Assembly: GCF_052324685.1 (NCBI RefSeq)
Contig: NC_135212.1
Span: 18,440,548-18,504,547 of the forward strand
Reading direction: 5' to 3'
Source of the DNA: Brachyhypopomus gauderio
Taxonomy: Eukaryota; Chordata; Actinopteri; Gymnotiformes; Hypopomidae
DNA length: 64,000 bases
Below the pieces are notes generated by a model. It saw only the letters and a program-made list of their open reading frames with translations, was not told where the DNA came from and searched no databases. This document shows, in pieces, positions 42,228 to 55,019 of this stretch. The translations under genes and the position numbers were made by a program. Positions within the stretch are counted from its first letter, which is position 1, and each line of letters starts with the position of its first letter.

Positions 42228-44000
42228 GTATTTAGAATTGTATTGGTATATAAAGGGAAAAGAGACCTGATTCACAGACATCTCTTCCCGAACATACTAA
42301 CAAAATGCATATACAAAATTATTGGAACATACACTAAAAACTAATTAATAATTCCCTATAACATATTAATCTGCACCTATATCAGATTATGAGTAGGCCT
42401 GCCTCACAGTTATCCAATAATAAAAATTTGCCCTAGACCTGTAAGCAGTCCACACATCCTCCGGCTGTGCACTAATTACACACTAGGCAGCTGTCTTGAT
42501 AATTTTTTTTCTAAGGAAATTTCTTTGTAACTTCTAAGGTTAAAATATTTATAAGAGTACACTTGGTTTGCACTTGTAGTGAAACATGCAGAATTAGCCA
42601 TTTCTTAAAGTGGTGGGGACATAAAATAACCAGGTTACAATGTAGGCGACATTATATTTAAAGATAAAAGAAGAATTTGCTATATCAATTTGTTAAAAGC
42701 AATCTATTATATGAAGACATCATCATAAAATGATGTTGCAGTGTTGCAGGTCACATTCCTAGTTAAATGTTAAAACAGTGTATCAAAATTAAAGCTCAAT
42801 ACAAAAACATGGATAAATCAAACTATTATTTATTTTTAAAGATATATATTAACCATTTACATAAAACACTGGAATTCTATAAAATAAATTGAAAATGTAC
42901 ATTAATTGTAATTTAATGCTAAGAAGTTTTACTTTACTTGAAACTGAAGCTAATTTTTAACGCTGCTATAAAAGTGTCAAATTAAATCAGTCAAGAAGTA
43001 GTTCATGTTTATGATGCAGTAATCCCATCTGTATATAGATCTAATTCCCATGTGATGCAGTAATCCCATCTGTATATAGATCTAATTCCCATGTGATGCA
43101 GTAATCCCATCTGTATATAGATCTGATGCTTGTGATGCAGTAATTCCATCTGTATATAGATCTAATTCCCATGTGATGCAGTAATTCCATCTGTATATAG
43201 ATCTAATGCCCATGTGATGCTCGTGATGCTGTAATTCCACCTGTATATAGACTTGATCTCCATTTGAGTTAAAGCTGCTCTAAGCAATTAATTTTAAAAA
43301 CACTGGCTAAACTGCCATTACAACTGTCATTAGCATTACACAGCTTGTAGCAATCACTAAAATAAAGTTTTTCCTGAGTTTCCTGGACTCTGTAATCAGC
43401 AAATTATTAATTAATGGTTATTTAATGCTAATTTTGTCTGGATTGTATGTGGATACGATTTTACATAATGTAAGGTATTACATTTACATGTTTACATTGT
43501 ATAGCATTTAGAAGATGTTTTAATCCAATGTAACTTACAATTGTGACCAAATACAATTTGAGCACTTGAGATTATAGATATTAAAGCATTCACAAGCTGG
43601 AATGCATTTTAGACATATATTTACTCATGTTCATATATTTTCTTAAGTTGATATAAATCTATAAAGATGCATAGTAAAGTGCATGGAGTGACCGGCTGTA
43701 AATGGATTCTATAAGTTTTTATGCAGTCCAACTGTACTAAGTAGACCAGAAATTTCTCTATAGGGAACAGGTTTTCTCTACCTGTCCATTATTTCTTGTG
43801 TTTTGACACAGGATGTGTAAGAGTAGGGTAAGGTACATGCACATCTTTGTAGGGGAATTGGAAAAAGACAGGGGGCATGTGATTAAAAAAAAGATGACTT
43901 TTTTGTTGGCTAAACCAGGTGAAAATGAACAAGATATGTACATTCATTTTTCATTCAAATTCATATTAAATAGTCAAAACAAGTCTTTGAAAAACACTAA
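42228..44000. other. Intergenic 3' of the ugt5-like gene
   Basis: AT-rich sequence containing the 41-bp minisatellite (43013-43263) and a degraded SINE-tail-like segment near 43480-43570 (reverse orientation, TAGCATTTAGAAGATGTTTT). The part below 44001 probably includes the ugt5 3' UTR. Confidence 0.6.
43013..43263. repeat. 41-bp minisatellite, about six copies
   Basis: The unit begins GATGCAGTAATCCCATCTGT and continues ATATAGATCTAATTCCCATGT. The first copies are nearly identical; the third is 39 bp and the last two are diverged. It contains the BglII-like AGATCT in most copies. Confidence 0.95.
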
Positions 44001-45578
44001 TCAGTCCTGCTTTATTCTTGGTTTCATACATGATCTGCAACACACATATTGGATAATTGCAGCAATGAGAAAAATTATAACTGAAACCAGTAAAACTAAG
44101 AATGCGATTACATCAATGCAGTGGTATGTGTACCAAGGCATTTTATAGGACTCTGTTCGCAGGTGAGCAGCACCTTTGTGTCTCATGACATATTCGATCC
44201 AGAACATGGCATTGGCAAGTGGCTGTTCTGCTGTATCTCTTTGAAGCCTAGACAGTCTCTGCATGTTCGTTCTGTAAGATGGCTCATTTATAATTTCTTG
44301 TAAAGCCTCCAAAAACACATTCTTATTTATGGTAGCTACATCTAAAACCTGTGCAACACCTTTTTCCTTCATTCTTGAAAGATTGTCATATTGATCAAAA
44401 ACTAGTGGTAAGCCAACTATCGGAGTACCATGATAAATAGCCTCATAAATTCCATTTGTTCCCCCATGACTAATGAAAGCTCTGGTCCTGGGATGTCCTA
44501 GAAGATCGTTCTGTGGCATCCAGTCAACCACCAATGTGTTATTGCCAAGAGTGGATGGTCTTTTTCCCGTGTATCGCCAAACCACTTTCTGAGGGAGCTC
44601 GGCCAGGGCAGCAGCTACTTCATCAGCTATGTCTGCTGGAAGCTCTCCAACCAGAGTTCCCAAAGACATGACAACAATGCCATGCTCTCCAGAACTTTCA
44701 ACAAAGCTCTCCAGATCTTTAGGAAGGGACTTTGCTGGTTTGCATTGGAAGCAACCCATGTAGACAATATTGGGCATAGTTGGGCGTGGATATTCAAACA
44801 CAAAGTCGACTCTCATAAGCCATATATCAGCGGCTTGAAACAATTCAAAATAATTTACATCTGGACCAAAGTACCGATTACACAATGCACTATAATGTGA
44901 ACCTGAAGTGCTCTTGTAAAGGAAAAGCCTTGCGTTATAGAAAAGCACATTATACAACCTTTGGAAAAAAGTCATTTTGTCAGTTAACATGGATAGAGGA
45001 AAGGGAACATAAGACAGGGGTGAAGGAGCAATTCCAAAATGGGCCTCTCCATGTATTGTCCAGCGGACATTGAAGACCAGTGGTAAGCCAAGATAATGTG
45101 CCAGCACAACACCACCACCATTTGCAGGATCTGTTAATACCACATCATACTCAGCTTCTCTGAGGGAACTTATCAAGTCATGGTTCTCAATTATATGGAT
45201 CACCATTTCACATATCTTTCTGTGCATCTCTGAAAATTTATTTTTCAGCTCCATGTCCAAGTACAGTCTAGTCCAGATGGCACTCTTTTCCCGTCGAATT
45301 TGCAGTTGCCTGGAAACAAAGCTACTGAAAAATGCCTCATCACCGCCCAGTGCAAAGTCAACTGTTATAGAGTTATAGTGAGGCGAGTCATCTTTGATGT
45401 ACCAGCTATCAGCTGCACGGATGACCGTAATTTGGTGACCTCTGCTGTATAGTTCTTGTATCAAAACATTCATGTTAACCCAGTGGCTACCATCATGGGG
45501 GAAGACCAGGACCTTTCCACAGTGGATGGAGACTGTGAAGCCCAGAGTGATGATGAATGCAGAAACTGCATGAAACAT
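44001..45578 (-). CDS. UDP-glucuronosyltransferase, UGT5-like (single coding exon)
   Basis: This is an intact 525-residue UDP-glucuronosyltransferase, which transfers glucuronic acid from UDP-glucuronate to lipophilic substrates in the ER. It has a signal peptide (about 1-21), the N-terminal substrate domain with the catalytic His (His32 in FPHDGSHW), and an Asp in VVLTDPANGG as expected for the catalytic pair. The UGT signature runs from WMPQNDLLGHPRTRAFISHG to GLPLVFDQYDN. A C-terminal transmembrane helix (FLVLLVSVIIFLIAAII) and short basic tail fit ER membrane anchoring. The whole coding region in one exon is characteristic of the fish UGT5 family rather than UGT1 or UGT2. The member within UGT5 cannot be named. 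Substrate unknown. No frameshift or missing key residue was seen. Confidence 0.93.
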   Translation of the reverse strand: MFHAVSAFIITLGFTVSIHCGKVLVFPHDGSHWVNMNVLIQELYSRGHQITVIRAADSWYIKDDSPHYNSITVDFALGGDEAFFSSFVSRQLQIRREKSAIWTRLYLDMELKNKFSEMHRKICEMVIHIIENHDLISSLREAEYDVVLTDPANGGGVVLAHYLGLPLVFNVRWTIHGEAHFGIAPSPLSYVPFPLSMLTDKMTFFQRLYNVLFYNARLFLYKSTSGSHYSALCNRYFGPDVNYFELFQAADIWLMRVDFVFEYPRPTMPNIVYMGCFQCKPAKSLPKDLESFVESSGEHGIVVMSLGTLVGELPADIADEVAAALAELPQKVVWRYTGKRPSTLGNNTLVVDWMPQNDLLGHPRTRAFISHGGTNGIYEAIYHGTPIVGLPLVFDQYDNLSRMKEKGVAQVLDVATINKNVFLEALQEIINEPSYRTNMQRLSRLQRDTAEQPLANAMFWIEYVMRHKGAAHLRTESYKMPWYTYHCIDVIAFLVLLVSVIIFLIAAIIQYVCCRSCMKPRIKQD

Positions 45579-46827
45579 CTTTTAAGAAGTCTCCACTTGA
45601 AACAGGCAAAACAATGTCTGAAACACAAGTTAAAATAAGAGTGTTATAAATTACACCCATACACTGACCTTAGTTTTGCTAGATTTCTGATAAAAGCATT
45701 AAATATAAATTATGGCCCGCAATGAAATTATTAAGAATGATTTGTTAGCAAGATATGTTATTTATATATATTTATATATTTGAAATATTGCTTAAATGAG
45801 AAAAAGGATGCATTTGTTAGCAGGGATATCCTGTAAACAGCTATTTTGTCAACTGTCCATTGATGCTTTGGTCCAACCAAAGGGGGTTAAAACAAAAGTT
45901 TTAACAGGTTTAGGTCATATATGTGCAGTAGGAACTACTATTCTGAAACAAATACTATTAATCTGAGCAGATGTCTATGATCTGATGCATCCCCCAGGGT
46001 TCTGTTCCAGAACTGATTTTATTATTGGGTCACTTTTGCTTCCCCATATCAAATTCAACAAGATTACAGAATATATCAACACATATACATACATATACAT
46101 ATAATACTTTAATTATTCTTTATGAAGTATATACATTTATTTTCTATTGTATTTTCATACTTCTTGTCTTTCAATGTTTTACGTAATGCTTCTTTTTTGG
46201 TAAAAAAAAAAAAACATCATGGCTCCTCGTGATTACGTTGTATTACTTCTGTGTTAGTTTGAAGCAGTTTTAATTGCCACTGTGGATGAAAAGATGATAC
46301 AAATAAACATGCCTTGTCTTGAATCGTTTTGACCGGTTAATTAAGGAAAAAAACATCACAATTATTCTTACATGCGAGTCATTGCATCCGATTATGCGTA
46401 TGGACTTTTAATTTGAAATCGTGCTTATTTTATGCTATATCGGCGCCTACTTAGCCTCTTCATAATATTTATCATATAACTAAAGAGTGACTTTTCTTTA
46501 GAACACATCTATTTTAAAAACGGTTATCTGAAAGATTTAACACGACGGTGAAACACAAGTGCCACTAGACGAGTAAACGAGTACATAAGGTAACGCCAAT
46601 AACAAACAAAAGCATTGTATCGCAACTAATGTAATAGCGCGCCTGTCAAACAATAAAAAGTGTTTTCACCGACGTTTTATTGAATTACCAAGTAGCCTAG
46701 TCGGAGAGTATTGTAAATACGAGGGAAAACTAGAAAACATGGTGCATGACGTTTTGCTGTTTTGTTTTTGCTCGTTCGCGTTTGTCCCGCTTTGAGGCGT
46801 TTGCCTGATAAAGTAAGCCTACTTACT
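45579..46827 (-). other. ugt5 5' UTR, first intron and probable non-coding exon
   Basis: An acceptor TGTGTTTCAG lies 39 bases upstream of the ATG (exon begins 45617). A good donor ACA|GTAAGT lies at 46827/46826, so a non-coding first exon ending at 46827 is likely, with an intron of about 1.2 kb. This arrangement is inferred from splice consensus only. Confidence 0.45.
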
Positions 46828-49559
46828 GTTCTTTTTGAATAGAGGTGGTGCGCTGAAATTGAGGTAAAACTCGGGAGACTACGTCGTTGTTATCCACCGT
46901 ATGGTCCAAATGTCCAGGCTGTATGTGGGGTTGACGCGTCCACAGCTCATACTCGACTGTGAGAAGAGGTGTTACACGAGCAGACGGCCATACCTGCGTG
47001 GCGTCGAGCTGTCAGAGGCAGAGACCTACACGTAGTAGTAGCAGCAGTCGAGTTTAATCTCATAAAAAAGTACAATACTACAAAATCAGGGGCATATCAA
47101 GTCAAAAGTAGGGGTGTTCTGGGATGTCATAGCATGCGTAGGCTATGCCCCCCTAACAAAAGTGGGGATGAGGCTCTGCGTAACGTTGCGCTTCCCTGTT
47201 AAGAAGGCAGGTACAGCCTGATGGAGACCAGAAAGACAAGAGAGACCAGAGCAGAGGCTGTGGATTCGATTCATTTGACGTGGGAAGGTGTCACTCGCAA
47301 CTTTGTAGGGTTGCCAAGTTTTCTAAAATGGTGTCCTATCCAGGGATATTGTACATGCACGTAAATACATGCTAATTAAAGTGATGGATTCAGCCTTCAA
47401 TTAGCCTACATTATATAAACTCACATTAATGTTGATGTGCCCTAGTGTTCAGAAAGTGTGTAAGGCGAATCAAAATCAACAAGTGGTCAGCTGATATCCC
47501 GTCCGTAAGTACAAGCGCGTATTTCCTACGCAGAAGTATAGCGTATTCATTAACTACCTCATTAACCAGTCTACATGAAGCAGACTGATAACTGTGACAC
47601 CACCAATTCTATACAATGCAAATGTCTGTGGGTAAGGTATAGTGGACTAATTGTTTCATATTTCTGTTGGTTTCAGTTATCAGTATATCAGTGTTTGCAT
47701 CTTTTTTCTGCTTTTTTTATACTTCTGGTGGCAGTCAAGTGTTTGTAGTCACCATTCAATACCCGGTTTAGTTCAATACTTAATTATGTCACGAGAAGTC
47801 ATCTTTGAAATTTACTCTATCTTTCTCTAATGCCTGGTAGTACTGGAAAAACATCTAATGTCCTGGTAATGTAATTCTTTTGAAAGTGGGTAATTAAAAC
47901 AAAAGAGAAAACCAAGATATTGTTTGAGCAGTTTCATTCCTCTCCAGTTGATGGACATTCACCTGCATGGTGTCTGTGCTTGCACCAAAATCTCAAATGG
48001 TTCCACTTTTTTCCATGCTGCAATATCACACTCTCTCTGCCAGAGAATTTATGTCCCCCAAATCTTGCTGGTTTGGATCCAACACACTTGTGACACACAT
48101 GGATGAAGGGCGGGGTCCTAGCATCACCTCGTGAAGTTAATTACTCACCTTACCACTTTTTGCAACTAAGGGCACTAGTGCTAGCACTTTGTTGTGCTAG
48201 ATGTGTTCCCGATTTTACTGGCATGTGAGCTTTTTGGAATAAGCGTAACCTGACCATTCCCCAAAACTGCACTCTCCAGCACATTCTGACAGCTATACAT
48301 CTCGAAATGGATCGAAAGAGAGAGTTTACTTTGAAAATCAATCTGATGTAGAATGGGAATGAGATCTTTTAATGTTTAGTGGGTATAATACTAACTTGGG
48401 TTTAGGCAAGTGCAACATGCTATTGGAACAACATGCACCGTGTTTGTGCACACTGACTTTTATAACCACATACTCATGTCACTGCCATGCAGTTCCCCTT
48501 TTCCTTCACATGCAGACAACGTCTAATGTGTGACCGTTTCTTGCTGATATAGTGTGCAAACTACAACAACTTCAAGACTCCCAAATGCAAGACCACAAGT
48601 TGTGAACTGTGAACAGCACAGCAATCTGACATGTAATGTGTTTGGAATTGGGATTTCTTTATTTCCTTCCAAGTTAGGTTTATGGTTGGATGTGAGATGA
48701 TGGTGGATAGTATAAACCCAGAAAGCCTTCGCATGGACAGTGAAGTAGTCTGGAGCAGCTCAAATGGTCCCAAACATCTACTGAAGTTCTAGTACTGAAG
48801 TTCCGTAAAGGCTGTACAAAGAGCTAGATGTTCGGCTCTAGAATCTCACACATTATGACCTGTGAGCTGATAGAAAGGCACTGACATTGCTTTCCCTCCG
48901 GAACATTCTCCCTCAGTTGGACTGAGTGGCAAAACACTCTGCAACATTTATTAGGGGAAACGGGGAAGGAAGCAAGTGATTATCTGCTTAAATTAAAGGT
49001 AGTTGGATTTGTCAGTAATCCATCCAAACTGCCAAAAAAACAGCGGTTCATGGACCTCAACATATGGCTAAGACCATAGGTGTCCTGACATTTATATGCA
49101 GCCTACCTAATTTCAGTGCTGGGAAAATACACTAAGCAAAACCTAAATGCATACAAAAACCTGGACATTTGGTCAAGCTATAAGGTGAGAAGATGTCATG
49201 ACACAGTGAATTTTATGTGGATAGGTTTGTGCAAATATTTATATTAGAATTTCTATTTTGAAAACTAAACTTATTGGGCCTTATATGGTGTGCAAAATCA
49301 AAATTCTTAGATTTTTTATCTAAACTTTCAAATCAAAGTTATCTGAGTAACAGCTAAACTCAGTTGGTCTTGGCTAGCTAACAGTTCTCTCATTTCTTCA
49401 GCTTACACCAGTCTGTAAATATAGCTCTGAATGCTTGCTAAATCTATTTGTAGAGTCAATTGTACAACAGCTCTTTTCTATTTTAGATGTCTTGCAACAT
49501 TCACACTGAACACTACTGATGCCTCTCAGGTAGACTTACTGCCATTCCGTGGGCATGAC
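46828..49559. other. Intergenic, nothing recognised
   Basis: 2.7 kb. The first 300 bases are less AT-rich and may contain the ugt5 promoter. I find no convincing gene or terminal repeat; part of it may belong to the 3' end of the decayed retrovirus that follows. Confidence 0.5.
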
Positions 49560-50610
49560 TGTATTACACCCACCAACTATGTCATATGCATACCTCTATA
49601 CGAAGCCAACTGTCTGTCAAGACGTTGAAGGTGTACTTGAGCTGGTAGGCCTGAAAGTAGCATTGGACTGCCCGCTAGAGTTTCATAGAGATTCAGACCT
49701 GTAGAGCGAGGGCTCAACCCCAGAAATACATCAGTGTCAGAGGTGGGCCGGTCACCCATTCCAAACTAGTTACCTTTGTGAGTTTAGCCAATTTTGCTTT
49801 TAATGCCCTATTCCACCTTTCTACAGCTCTGTGTGGGTGATAAGCACAGTGTATTTTAGAGTAATACCCAAGTAATCCCTGGGGCTGAGGAGAGCTCTAA
49901 AATTCCTTGATTCACAAAAAGCATACCGTTGTTGGAGGACGGTTTTGTGGGAAATTCCCACCCCAGAACAATTTCCTTGACTACAGCCATTGACACCTCT
50001 GTAGCTTTTGCCTTTCTGTGAGGGAAGCCCTCAATCCATACTTCTCAGCACAAATCAGTTATGACCAGGCAATATTTGCAATTTCTATATGGGCTGAAGT
50101 TCATCTTTAAATGTTGTAAAGGCATTTATGGCTTTGGGTGGTAAGCTGGAGGCACAGGCATGCAGGCAGATAAGGCAGCAGGAAGAAAAATCACCCGGTG
50201 TGAACCATCTCTTGTACTGCAGCACCCACCACCCATTTTCCTGTGTGGTCAGGGTTTGCCACTGCTAGGAAATGAGAATTGTGTAAAAGAGGAAGTTCAG
50301 CTAATGTGTTCACTCTGTAACCATTTGTATCTGGTTCACAGGGTTTGTTCCATTTCCATGTTTCTGCGAGCAAAGCACTGCTAAGCTGTAAGAATTAAGT
50401 TAGAACAGGTTCAGGCTGTATAGTTTTGAGCATCTGAAGGGAGAAAGGACAATGCATACATTGCTGGCCCACATGCTTGGCAGTGAGATCTGGAATAGGA
50501 ACCTCTGAGACATTTGGCCAGGCCTTGTGAGAGATTTCAACAACAGCACAGCAATCATGGGGCTCCCCAGACTCCACAGAAGAATGCCACTGTGCCCAGT
50601 CACGCCACAG
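49560..50610 (-). pseudogene. Endogenous retrovirus pol remnant (RNase H/integrase region)
   Basis: On the minus strand, translated segments interrupted by stops and shifts resemble retroviral pol in order: a segment just before RNase H (about 50577-50470), the integrase core (about 50110-49800) with its HCAYHP motif, and the post-core segment (about 49759-49577) with a GL-x-PYE-type motif typical of gammaretrovirus-like elements. The coding capacity is broken by several stops and at least one frameshift, so it is an old, inactive copy. Further decayed parts, such as a possible gag segment near 52.4-52.9 kb on the same strand, are uncertain. Confidence 0.6.
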
Positions 50611-50674
50611 TCACATGTCGCACAGCAAAGTACCTTTTGGTATCTTGTACGTTAGACTAGAGTACTGCCAAGGT

Positions 50675-50755
50675 TACATTCTATGAGTAGAATTCAAAGC
50701 ACTTCTGTAAGTTCCTCAGGATGAGCGTCTGCTAAATGCAGAAAATATAAAATGC
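50675..50755 (+). mobile_element. SINE tail fragment
   Basis: GATGAGCGTCTGCTAAATGC at 50719 onward, preceded by GCACTTCTGTAAGTTCCTCA, matches the same SINE/LINE 3' end seen at 29340. Only the tail remains. Confidence 0.6.
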
Positions 50756-53700
50756 ATATATAAATGCACAGCATGAAAGATGTGCTGATGGGACAATAGC
50801 CCAGCCACTGTAAAATGAGAAGTCCATACTTACATTAGTAATGAATTGATTCATTAATGAACAAAGCATGCATTGCTACTAAATCAGCACGACCCAATAT
50901 GACAGCAGCAACAGCCAGCGCTGCTTACAGACAAGTAATAAAAGCAATTCACCTTTGTTCCTCCACGCTCATTGCTTTGAGACAGAACCTTCATTTGACA
51001 GGTATGAGACTAAACTAGTTCTCATCTGAATGAATGTTCCTCACGTTCTTCTGTACTTTGCACATCTTCATCCGTGGCTTTACGCTGAGTTTGCCTACTG
51101 CATTTTCCCAAAGGTTATGCAATTGTTTGATAATCTTGAAACCACGAGTGCCTAGTCAAGTCATTAATTGGTGTTTTGTGAAGGTTTTTTTTTTTTTTTA
51201 CTTATTGTTTTTCTCTCAACTACTTGTTGGTGAACTTCTGTTATACCGACATACTTTATCTCCTTTGGAGGACACTGAACACTGTGGCCAGTGTAGACTG
51301 CTGTTGTCATTAAATGGCTGTTTATTTCTCTAATGTTATTCTTATCTCTTGACCACAGTGTCTGCGGGATGCTGGCCAACATCTAACAGTTTACTTTTAG
51401 ATTTTCTGCTACTATTACTGCTGTTTCTGGGGGTCTCCTTAGTTACCATTCTTTCATTTCTCCTGTCTAATGAATGTCACTTGGAGGCAGACACATGGAC
51501 ACACACACACACACACACACACACAGCCACGATTTGGTAATATGTGCACACTGAGAAAAACCAAACTTTTTCCAATCATTCCTTTACCCACGAGCCCAAT
51601 TATGTGCGTTCTCTGAAATTTTGCTCTACAGCCACATGTGTACAATAAACTTTCTCCTCTAAAATGTGCAGTTGTGCAGTTCCGGCAGCGCTATGGGGCA
51701 GCTGCATGGTGTTCACTCACAAACATTGCACACGTCAACATTTCTTGTGATCTCACACTGCAACTCTACTCACACAGAAATGTTCTTGAGGTGGTCCATG
51801 GTGTGGTGTAGCCGACCAGGACATCCCCTGCTTCCTGGAACAGGGACCATTTAAAGTGTACAACAGCTCAGTTTTCATCAATTCAAAATCTACCCAAAGA
51901 TGGTTTATTACCAAACAAAAAAATGGTGTTATCCCACATAATTCATTACCCTCCTTACTGAGTGTAAAGCTTACCTTATAAATTAAGCCCTTTCCTAAAG
52001 ATTTTGGGAGTCATTACTCTAATTGTAACTTCTGTGGTAATAGATACTACTAACATGTTGATTACTTATTGACATTATTATTTTGTTTACCTATCATAAT
52101 GTATTAATTTCTTCTCCTGTGTTTACTAAATTTTGTAGACTGCTTGCCCTGCAAAATATATTTCTATTCTAGGAGACTGACGCGATTTGAGATGTGAGAT
52201 ATCAAAAGCCCAACTGGTGGTGTGTAGCAGTCCCAGTGTCCCGCTAATGGTGTCGTCTTGTTCTTTTGTGCCTTGATGCTGGTTCCAGGGATTTCCGATG
52301 ACCCGGGGGGAGACAGAATCCACTTCATTATTTACTACCACTGCATTCTCTCCTTTTGCATCTGCCTCCCACATTACAACTGTTGTGGGATGCATTCTGG
52401 ACCAAGATGAACTGTGCAGCATGGGGTGTCTTGTTTTCAGCCGCCTACACTGGTTATCTTCTTAGCACAGGTTTGTAGGTCTTTTGGAGGAATATTAATC
52501 ACATGGTGTTGGCACACCGTGAGCTTATGACCCCTGCAGCATGGACCTACAATGCTGCTGCTCACCTTGAGAGTTCCTCCACTGCTTTTGTACCTTGCTT
52601 AAGAAAAGTATGAACAGACAAGTGGACTTCTACGTTGTTCATGAAATGTCCTTTCACTCGTGTCCAGGTGGGCTCCAATTTCTTGGCATATGTGAGTCGT
52701 CAATTCCAGTAAGTGTATATGTATCCTCAACCACTCAGTCTTTGCCTTCCCCTCACATGTGGAGGATAGGGCCTTGGTGACAGCTTGGAACTCCTGGGGG
52801 TCCCACAAGATGTGGAACCATGCCCATCTAGCCGTTGCCTATGGCGACCATCGCTAAAGGAAAGTTCGAAGCGTAAGCGTGTACACCCTGTTCTAGAATA
52901 GAGTTGGGACGTTTTAACAGCCTGCGATTGGCTGCAGTCTGCGGTTGTTCCCGCCCTCCTCATTTAGAGCTGCTTGACGGTTATGGTGGTTGTTCCTTCT
53001 CGTGTACCACGGCAGACAGAGCAGGCAGACTCTCACTGAGGTGCAGTGGGGGTAGGGCTTCTTGACGAGCAGCTTCACTGATTCTGCCTCTTGCCTGCTT
53101 CTCTGCTTATTTCTCTGCTTCCCTCTCCCACGAAACATCTCTGCTTCCCTCTCCCACGTCTCGAGTTTTTCCCTGACCGACGTAATTCTTTAGACCCTCC
53201 AATTCATTTTTTATTCCAATCAAACCTTAGATGGTCTTTTCCATTTCTCTTATTTCTATATATACTTTTACTTTATTGTCATGCAACCATGTTTAAGAAA
53301 TATCATCTTTTTAGGCCCACTGCTGAAATTCTGCTCATGCTCCCCCAGAGCCCCCACATCATTTACCCCAACAAATCCTCATTATTCCCCCTCCTTATGC
53401 ACCTCAAATGTCTACCTAATATTTTATTTAAACAAACACCAGTAGGACCGCTCCACCACGCCACAACAGGGTGAGCATACAGCATGCAGTGTGGAGCCGC
53501 GCTGAGAGTGCTCACGACAGGACTTTCCCAGACCCACGAGTGGTCTCCCTTGTAGCCTGCGTTAGCATCCCTCTAATGAGCCCACACACTGGAGTTGGAG
53601 ATCCTGCTGACTGCTCTGAAAAAGTTTGGAGAAATGATTCCCAAAAATCTGATTCCCGATTTAGGAAGGACATACAATAGGCTACATTGTTCTTGAGTGA

Positions 53701-54147
53701 GCAATGGTGGTCAGGTATTAAATATATCTGTAGGTAAATGAGTTTGAGCACTGTATAAGAAACATCGATAATGCGAATACCCTAAGGTAGAGCATACGAA
53801 ACCTGTGTAGGTCCCCAGTAAACAGAACAGAGTGAAAAGGTTCTGTGGGCTCTTGTGCAGGTGGCCTGAAGGCCACTGAGCATTCTGGAACATTCCTCCA
53901 GCAGGCATGGGAAACGGTGTCATTGTTTCAGTAGCACACATGAGAAACAAGGTTATCAGTATTGGGTGAGCTCATTCTTATGGCCTAAAAGCCTCTTTGT
54001 GAATCTCTGTGTTTGTTGGTCAGACTGGTGTTGGTCTCATCAGTGTCTGTGTGGTTGGTGTCGGTGAAACATCAGCATACTCCCTTATTCCTCGCCCTCG
54101 GTGTGTCCCCCGCCTCAAAAATTGGCTTTACCATATATTTTAATGGA
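50756..54147. other. Intergenic, probably partly retroviral
   Basis: It has a short (CA)n at 51501-51525 and poly-T at 51185-51199. On the minus strand 52430-52960 has ORFs with weak gag-like character, in the position expected upstream of the pol remnant. At 52917-52930 a CCAAT-box-like GATTGGCTG and flanking CpGs could be promoter or LTR sequence. No clear LTR ends were found. A 20-base phrase TCTGCTTCCCTCTCCCACG is repeated at about 53112 and 53140. Confidence 0.4.
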
Positions 54148-54289
54148 CAGGTGCATCTCAGTAAATTAGAATATCATCAAAATGTTCATTTATTTCAGTA
54201 ATTCAATACAAAAAAGTGAAATGCATACATAGATTCATGACCTATTCATGATCTATTTCAAGTGTTTATTTCTGTTATTTCCTAAGGTA

Positions 54290-55019
54290 TTGTTTTCAGA
54301 TGAAAGTAAATTTTGAATTTCATTTGGAAATCAAGGTCCCAGAGTCTGGATGAAGAGTGGAGAGGCACACAATCTAAGCTGTTTGAAGTCTAGTGTGAAG
54401 TTTCCAGAATCGGTGATGGTTTGAGGAACCATGGTCCTCTCGAGGTTTCTTCCTAATCCCCACCATCATAGGGAGTTTTTCCTTGCCACTGTCACCTCTG
54501 GCTTGCTCATTAGGGATCTGGACCCATATGATTATAAAGCTGCTTTGTGACATGTGTTAGAAAAAGTGCTATATAAATAAATTTGACTTGACCATGTCAT
54601 CTGCTGGTGTAGGTCTACTGTGTTATATCATGACCAAAGATGGTGCAGCCATCTACCAGGACATTTTAGAGCACTTCATGCTGCCCTATGCTAAAAACCT
54701 TTTGGAGATGGAAATTTTCCAGCAGGACTTGGCACCTGTCCACACTACCAAAAGTACCAATACCTGGTTTAATAATCACAGTATCACGTTGCCTGATTGG
54801 CTAGCAAACACGCCTAACCTAAACCCCATAGAGAATCTATGGAGTATTGTCAAGAGGAAGATGAGAAACACCAGACCCAACAATGCAGACAAGCTGAAGG
54901 TTGCTATCAAAGCAATCTGGGCTTCCATAACACCTCAGCAGTGCCACAGGCTGATCGCCTCCATGACACACCACATTGATGCAGTAATTAGTGCAAATGG
55001 AGCCCTGACCAAGTATTGA
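54290..55019 (+). pseudogene. Tc1 transposase fragment
   Basis: Residues from VFSDESKF, with the first catalytic-region Asp, appear at about 54290-54430 with in-frame stops. After the inserted repeat, the frame 54588-55019 continues with SSAGVGLLCYIM, FQQDLAPVHTT (second Asp) and LNPIENLW (catalytic Glu) to the C-terminus ALTKY. Internal stops, a missing N-terminus and the insertion rule out function. Confidence 0.88.
54435..54589 (+). mobile_element. Dispersed repeat inserted in the Tc1 transposase
   Basis: About 155 bases, from GTCCTCTCGAGGTTTCTTCC to AAATAAATTTGACTTG, interrupt the transposase. ACCATG occurs at both junctions (about 54429-54434 and 54590-54595), consistent with a target duplication; the coding sense continues exactly across it. 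The tail GTGCTATATAAATAAATTTG is a common fish interspersed repeat end. I cannot name its class. Confidence 0.72.

Noticed and set aside
43013..43263. CRISPR-like regular repeats
   Set aside because: Eukaryotic window; units are contiguous with no spacers, so a minisatellite.
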